A stretch of DNA of 64,000 nucleotides, from NCBI RefSeq assembly GCF_026013365.1, contig NZ_JAPDOE010000005.1:62001-126000 (forward strand), given 5' to 3'. This document shows positions 60,362 through 64,000 of the stretch, one piece after another. The stretch is from Paenibacillus sp. LS1. Lineage in GTDB: Bacteria; Bacillota; Bacilli; Paenibacillales; Paenibacillaceae. Positions within the stretch are counted from its first letter, which is position 1. Each line of letters starts with the position of its first letter. The notes beneath the pieces were generated by a model. It worked only from the letters and a program-made list of their open reading frames with translations. It was not told the DNA's origin and made no database searches. The translations under genes and the position numbers were made by a program.

Positions 60362-61711
60362 CTATCTCTTTATTGGAGCCCCACAGACAGGACATTTCTT
60401 CTTTATTGGTTTAATACGATCCCAGAGGTCCGGATTAATGGGTCTGCTCCTAAGTAACTTTCTTTGCAAGTAAGCATGCCATTCTATAATATCTACTGAA
60501 CTCGTCTCAGAAAGTGTTACTACGAAGTTTTCATAGTACGGATATGTGATCAATAATTTGGCTACCATACGCTTATACCGTGTATACTTCGTCGTTAGTT
60601 CCCCAGGCCCGAACCCATCATCAAAATCATGATAGATTTCTGTCCCTCCATGAACATACTCTGATCTTAAAGTATACATGTCACTCGTTAGTAAAGCCCC
60701 GTCTGATTCAGTTAAATCAGGTAATTTAGTTAACCCAGGCATTAAGAAAGACAGCTGAAAACGTTTTGGTGCATTTGCGGGTAAGAGTACTGTCTCTGAT
60801 GCAATAACCAGGTTCATAACGGGTAAACCTAGTCTTTCAAAGAAATCTGCTCTTTCTTCAGATTCAATAGCCTTTTTGAAAAATTTAAAACCGCTACGAA
60901 ATTTTGCTCGGAGTTTGTTTGATCTTCTGTTAGTCAAAAAACTCTGATAGAGAGAATCAAATAATTTAAATTTCTTCTTTTCAAGCAGCCAATCCAGATT
61001 CAAATCACAGTTAGCATCAATTCTGAATGGGATAATCATATTCTGAAATTCTCTTTTACCAAATAGCATCATGTGATCTGTTTTCTTTCCCCAGAACCGG
61101 CGCGTAAATGGATACGGGTATTCTGGATAGATTTGACCCCAATATATGGCATGGAGAAAAGCGATAGAATAAAAAGCCTGATTCTGCACATCCTGATGTA
61201 CACTTTCAAAGTGATCCTTTACCCGAATTGCAAGAATTGGGTGTTCAAAAAAACCAGGTGACTTACGCATCATGTAATTCATGATTTCTTGAGTCTTCAT
61301 TTTTGAGATTTTACCGAGTTTTCTTAAGGTATTCGCCTTTTCCTCAAGATTACCAGACAAGAAGAAGAAGCTTTTATACCGGACTGAGGAAGACAGATGG
61401 GCATTTCTCAGAGGGATTAGAATCCAGTTATCGATACGATTATTTTCGAGGCATTGAGATAATGAATCCAGCAATACGATTACGTCATCATTATCATATC
61501 GCTCCTTCTCTCTAATAGCAGATTCTTGAGCATATCCACATAGGAAGTTCTCTGTCAGCTCTAAAGCGATACGTCCAGCGAAATTGGGATGAGTAGATAA
61601 ACTATCTATCAGGTTTTTTAGCGGCACGTCGACTAAATAACTCATCTCATTTGAATCTTTTCTTTTACAGGAATATAAAAAAGCTTTTGCAATGTTGTTT
61701 AAAGTCGCCAT
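60362..61711 (-). CDS. ApeA-like HEPN protein with C-terminal zinc knuckle
   Basis: 449 residues. Near residue 350, SDMYTLRSEYVHGGTEIY is the HEPN motif (RSEYVH, Rx4H followed by G) seen in ApeA-type anti-phage HEPN proteins. The C-terminus ends KKKCPVCGAPIKR, half a zinc ribbon. The N-terminal 200 residues are helical, without a family. It could be a single-gene RNase effector. ATG 61711 has AGAGGGTAATTC upstream. Confidence 0.65.
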   Translation of the reverse strand: MATLNNIAKAFLYSCKRKDSNEMSYLVDVPLKNLIDSLSTHPNFAGRIALELTENFLCGYAQESAIREKERYDNDDVIVLLDSLSQCLENNRIDNWILIPLRNAHLSSSVRYKSFFFLSGNLEEKANTLRKLGKISKMKTQEIMNYMMRKSPGFFEHPILAIRVKDHFESVHQDVQNQAFYSIAFLHAIYWGQIYPEYPYPFTRRFWGKKTDHMMLFGKREFQNMIIPFRIDANCDLNLDWLLEKKKFKLFDSLYQSFLTNRRSNKLRAKFRSGFKFFKKAIESEERADFFERLGLPVMNLVIASETVLLPANAPKRFQLSFLMPGLTKLPDLTESDGALLTSDMYTLRSEYVHGGTEIYHDFDDGFGPGELTTKYTRYKRMVAKLLITYPYYENFVVTLSETSSVDIIEWHAYLQRKLLRSRPINPDLWDRIKPIKKKCPVCGAPIKR

Positions 61712-61807
61712 GAATTACCCTCTAGTCGTTAGATTTTATTTTGAAATATTAGCTACACTCATAGCCTGGTTAAGATGGCTGTTAGTGAGATGTGACTGTC
61801 CCAGTGT

Positions 61808-62473
61808 TTAGCTTGGTTTGTCGAGCAAGCATGAAATTTTAAACTCCGTGTTTGGACCTAACAGTTTAAAGTACTTTCTACCGTGAGTTGGGGAGAACCG
61901 AACCTCTTCTATCTGTTCCGTCCATTTGGTGCCTGTACGTATTGCTGAGAGCGTTTCAGCTATGAATTCTTCGTTAATTTCCGGATGATCTTTTTCATTC
62001 CATTCGTTTGTGCAGCTAACTTCGCTCTCAATTTTGATTCTAGCAGTGACCCCATATAGATTATATAAGACTGCATGGATTTGGTTAATGGCCATTGCAA
62101 CGGGTCCAAATCGTTTTGTTGAGGTACGAGATGGAGTATGTGAGTGCTTTCTTCGGTCCGTATGTTTGTAAATCGTAATACAAAGCCCTTTATTTACTCC
62201 CAGACCCGTAGCCTCAAAACAATGCAAAGTGCCTTTGCCGAGTTTATCGGGTATCTCAAGATGTCCGGACAGCCAATCCTTCTTATGGCTTCCTGTCATA
62301 TCCTGTAGCACGACACCGGCCAAATGAAGGGTGGAATTCCAATTATGAATTGTAATATTAATGGTCACTTCCAGCCCATGTTGAACAAGAATTTTTTGAC
62401 GAACTTCGTGTAATGCATTAAGAAGATTGTTCGGTGTTGATTTCATTGTGTGTTTATTAAGTTCGCTAGCCAT
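61808..62473 (-). CDS. hypothetical protein, 221 residues
   Basis: ATG 62473 is chosen: AAGGAGAGG lies upstream (12 bases), whereas ATG 62512 has no RBS. Beta-rich with LEVTINITIHNWNSTLHLAG and a motif THGRKYFKLL; contains a central basic, low-complexity stretch RRKHSHTPSRTSTKR. No family. Confidence 0.55.
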   Translation of the reverse strand: MASELNKHTMKSTPNNLLNALHEVRQKILVQHGLEVTINITIHNWNSTLHLAGVVLQDMTGSHKKDWLSGHLEIPDKLGKGTLHCFEATGLGVNKGLCITIYKHTDRRKHSHTPSRTSTKRFGPVAMAINQIHAVLYNLYGVTARIKIESEVSCTNEWNEKDHPEINEEFIAETLSAIRTGTKWTEQIEEVRFSPTHGRKYFKLLGPNTEFKISCLLDKPS

Positions 62474-62508
62474 ATTCGGGTAAGTCCTCTCCTTGTAACG
62501 ACCTAAAA

Positions 62509-63144
62509 TCATCTAAATAAAAGCCTGCTGAAAAATGATTTATTCGTGTCTTCTTTGGTTGGTGGGTATTTTTTGTGGAATGAATAGCTATAGTCTTTAT
62601 GTATGACATCAGTAAGTGCGCTTTTGCTATCAGTAGTCAGCAACATTTCACTTAATTTTTCAGGTACGACCTCGTTGTGCTTCAGATACTCCTTATTACG
62701 TTGAACAGCATCACTCAATTTCATTTTAACCCAGGTGAATCTGTCGGTAGTAGATTGCTCATCAAACCTGTACATTACATGATCAAACGGATTCTCTGCC
62801 ATTCGGTAATATTTTATAAAGGGTTGATTCTTCTCATTCACTGCACGGACATAAACAGGCTGATCTACTGGCATGTAGCCGATATTAAGGTCATGTCCCT
62901 CCCTCATACCCATAATCCCTTTCGGACCAAATGCTTTAGTGTCAAATAGATAGAAATGGCAATAACAAGCTTCTATAGTGGAGGATTTTGATGTCAAAAG
63001 CGGGTCGGAATCAATTTGAATTTCTACTGGTTCACTGTAGTTGACAACACCGTGATATATGTATTCTGAAAGTATAAACTCTCTTAGCTGAAATTGCTCG
63101 TTTGCGTATCTCACGATTCGTATATATTTATCTGTTTGCGTCAA
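62509..63144 (-). CDS. hypothetical protein, 211 residues
   Basis: ATG 63144 with AAGGAGTAA upstream. Beta-rich N-terminal half (YIRIVRYANEQFQLREFILS; VEIQIDSDPLL); a helical C-terminus. Its stop is 35 bases before the next start, so the two are an operon. No motif is recognised. Confidence 0.55.
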   Translation of the reverse strand: MTQTDKYIRIVRYANEQFQLREFILSEYIYHGVVNYSEPVEIQIDSDPLLTSKSSTIEACYCHFYLFDTKAFGPKGIMGMREGHDLNIGYMPVDQPVYVRAVNEKNQPFIKYYRMAENPFDHVMYRFDEQSTTDRFTWVKMKLSDAVQRNKEYLKHNEVVPEKLSEMLLTTDSKSALTDVIHKDYSYSFHKKYPPTKEDTNKSFFSRLLFR

Positions 63145-63268
63145 ATGATTTACTCCTTAATATGATTATTTGTTTCGATCCACACGATGAATTTTACCAT
63201 AAATATGAATAGGCAAGTGCTTCAAGATGCTAATTATTAAGAAAGACTGAACACTAAATAAGAAGTAA

Positions 63269-63303
63269 ATGGCCACATACTCTCAAAGAGATTCTGTGGC
63301 CAT
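63269..63303 (-). terminator. hairpin, probable terminator
   Basis: ATGGCCACA and TGTGGCCAT, 9-bp perfect stem. It lies between the gene at 63479 and the one ending at 62509. The 334-base gap 63145-63478 otherwise shows a 60-codon open frame without a start. Confidence 0.4.
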
Positions 63304-63478
63304 CTTTAGCTTCTACTGAATAGAAATCTGATTCAATTGAATAATCTTCTAACCCATTTACCCACACTGCTTCCAGATATGAGTCTTCATCTTCTGTAAA
63401 GGTGAAATTCGAGAGGTCCTTGATAATAACTGCTGATTAAGTACAACCGGCTATAGTTTGTTCGCAATGATATCGTAA

Positions 63479-64000
63479 TTATTGTTTTATGATTTCGAAT
63501 TGATGTGGATTGTACAGATCTTCAGTATCAAAGTCTGTCTCAATCATAACCTTTAAATCACTAAAGTCCCTAAAGTCCTTCTGAATAATATGTTTAAAAA
63601 TAAACTGTTCTACAAACAAGATAGTGTAGTTCATTCTGCTTACGATAAAAGATACATCGTTAGCAACAGTTTCGAATAACACAATTTTCGTTTTGATTTC
63701 CTCACCCTGAATAAACTTAACACCGAATTCCCGATATTGATAAGGAAGATTCTTTTCAATTGAAAATATAACTATCACCTGATCGTTGAAGATGTTGTAT
63801 CTCAATTTCTTATCTACTATATATTCGAAATAACTCGGAGGAATAATTTTGAAGTCCCCATGATGAACCTCTGGGACTGAGGCTGGTGGTTGCTGAACCT
63901 TCCAACCACTTGGAACAGTAAAACCAAAAATTTCAATGTCTGTACGAATCGAAATATCAAGGCTGCTAAAGCTTTTTCCATGAGGGTCGATGGCGTGAAG
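63479..64000 (-). CDS. hypothetical protein, partial (runs off the window)
   Basis: The frame is open from the window edge to TAA at 63479. At least 173 residues, of which the upstream part reads LHAIDPHGKSFSSLDISIRT, then DIEIFGFTVPSGWKVQQPP. Beta-rich, with a C-terminal helix. An internal TTG would give only 108 residues but has no RBS. No family. Confidence 0.6.
   Translation of the reverse strand, partial: LHAIDPHGKSFSSLDISIRTDIEIFGFTVPSGWKVQQPPASVPEVHHGDFKIIPPSYFEYIVDKKLRYNIFNDQVIVIFSIEKNLPYQYREFGVKFIQGEEIKTKIVLFETVANDVSFIVSRMNYTILFVEQFIFKHIIQKDFRDFSDLKVMIETDFDTEDLYNPHQFEIIKQ

Noticed and set aside
63254..63436. 60-codon minus-strand frame with good protein character
   Set aside because: No start codon or RBS, and its end lies in a terminator-like hairpin; possibly a gene remnant but unsupported.

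Overview
The window looks like accessory DNA (plasmid, integrative element or genomic island) of a low-GC Gram-positive spore-former, most probably Paenibacillus. The reasons are strong AGGAGG ribosome binding sites with frequent TTG/GTG starts, an S-layer-homology surface protein, a copper-amine-oxidase-type stalk protein, and a SigO/RsoA/YvrJ-type gene set known from Bacillus. There are no ribosomal, core metabolic or phage structural genes. Most proteins are orphans, and remnants of mobile elements are frequent.

Region 1 (1-3.9 kb, + strand) holds the tail of a SigO-like sigma factor, an RsoA-like co-factor, a degenerate subtilisin, a lone tRNA-Cys, a glutaredoxin-like protein, a YvrJ membrane peptide, an intact intracellular-type subtilisin and a cytosolic phospholipase-A2-like protein. 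It ends at a strong terminator. Region 2 (4-20.7 kb) carries a lipoprotein with an apparent ATA start, a DUF2441-like protein, and a gene split cleanly by an IS30-family insertion just upstream of a RES-domain toxin-like gene. It continues with a stand-alone McrA-head-like domain, an XRE regulator with its own palindromic operator, a PemK/MazF-like protein, a SMEK-domain protein and two CoiA-like zinc proteins. Between the last two lie three tandem copies of an antitoxin-type small RNA with no toxin gene beside them. Region 3 (21.2-27.4 kb) is one 2075-residue SLH-anchored surface protein.

Region 4 (27.5-38.7 kb) is a graveyard with live genes in between: a frameshifted and stop-interrupted gene, a small XRE regulator with inverted operators, tails of a lost tyrosine recombinase at three places, an intact XerS-like recombinase beside a 195-bp segment bounded by 20-bp inverted repeats, remnants of a second recombinase and of an AAA-type ATPase, a Ser/Thr kinase and a GNAT-like protein. 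Region 5 (38.8-45.3 kb) contains a complete type I toxin/antisense-RNA locus, a duplicated regulator block in which one copy is decayed, several 27-49-residue hydrophobic peptides, a duplicated structured RNA, and HigA-like and ImmA/IrrE-like genes. Region 6 (46-64 kb) holds a DUF4238 protein, a dead IS4-like transposase, a SEC-C/ParB-like protein, many small membrane proteins, a PIN-like protein, two HEPN-motif proteins and a RecB-like nuclease.

Three minus-strand promoters about 7-8 kb apart share an almost identical core, which suggests a common regulator across regions 5 and 6. The overall picture is an accessory island rich in toxin, nuclease and HEPN families. The most unusual parts are the sigma/protease/phospholipase cluster, the toxin-less antitoxin-RNA array, the recombinase with inverted repeats, and repeated use of non-standard start codons. 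All family assignments come from motif reading; no database was searched.
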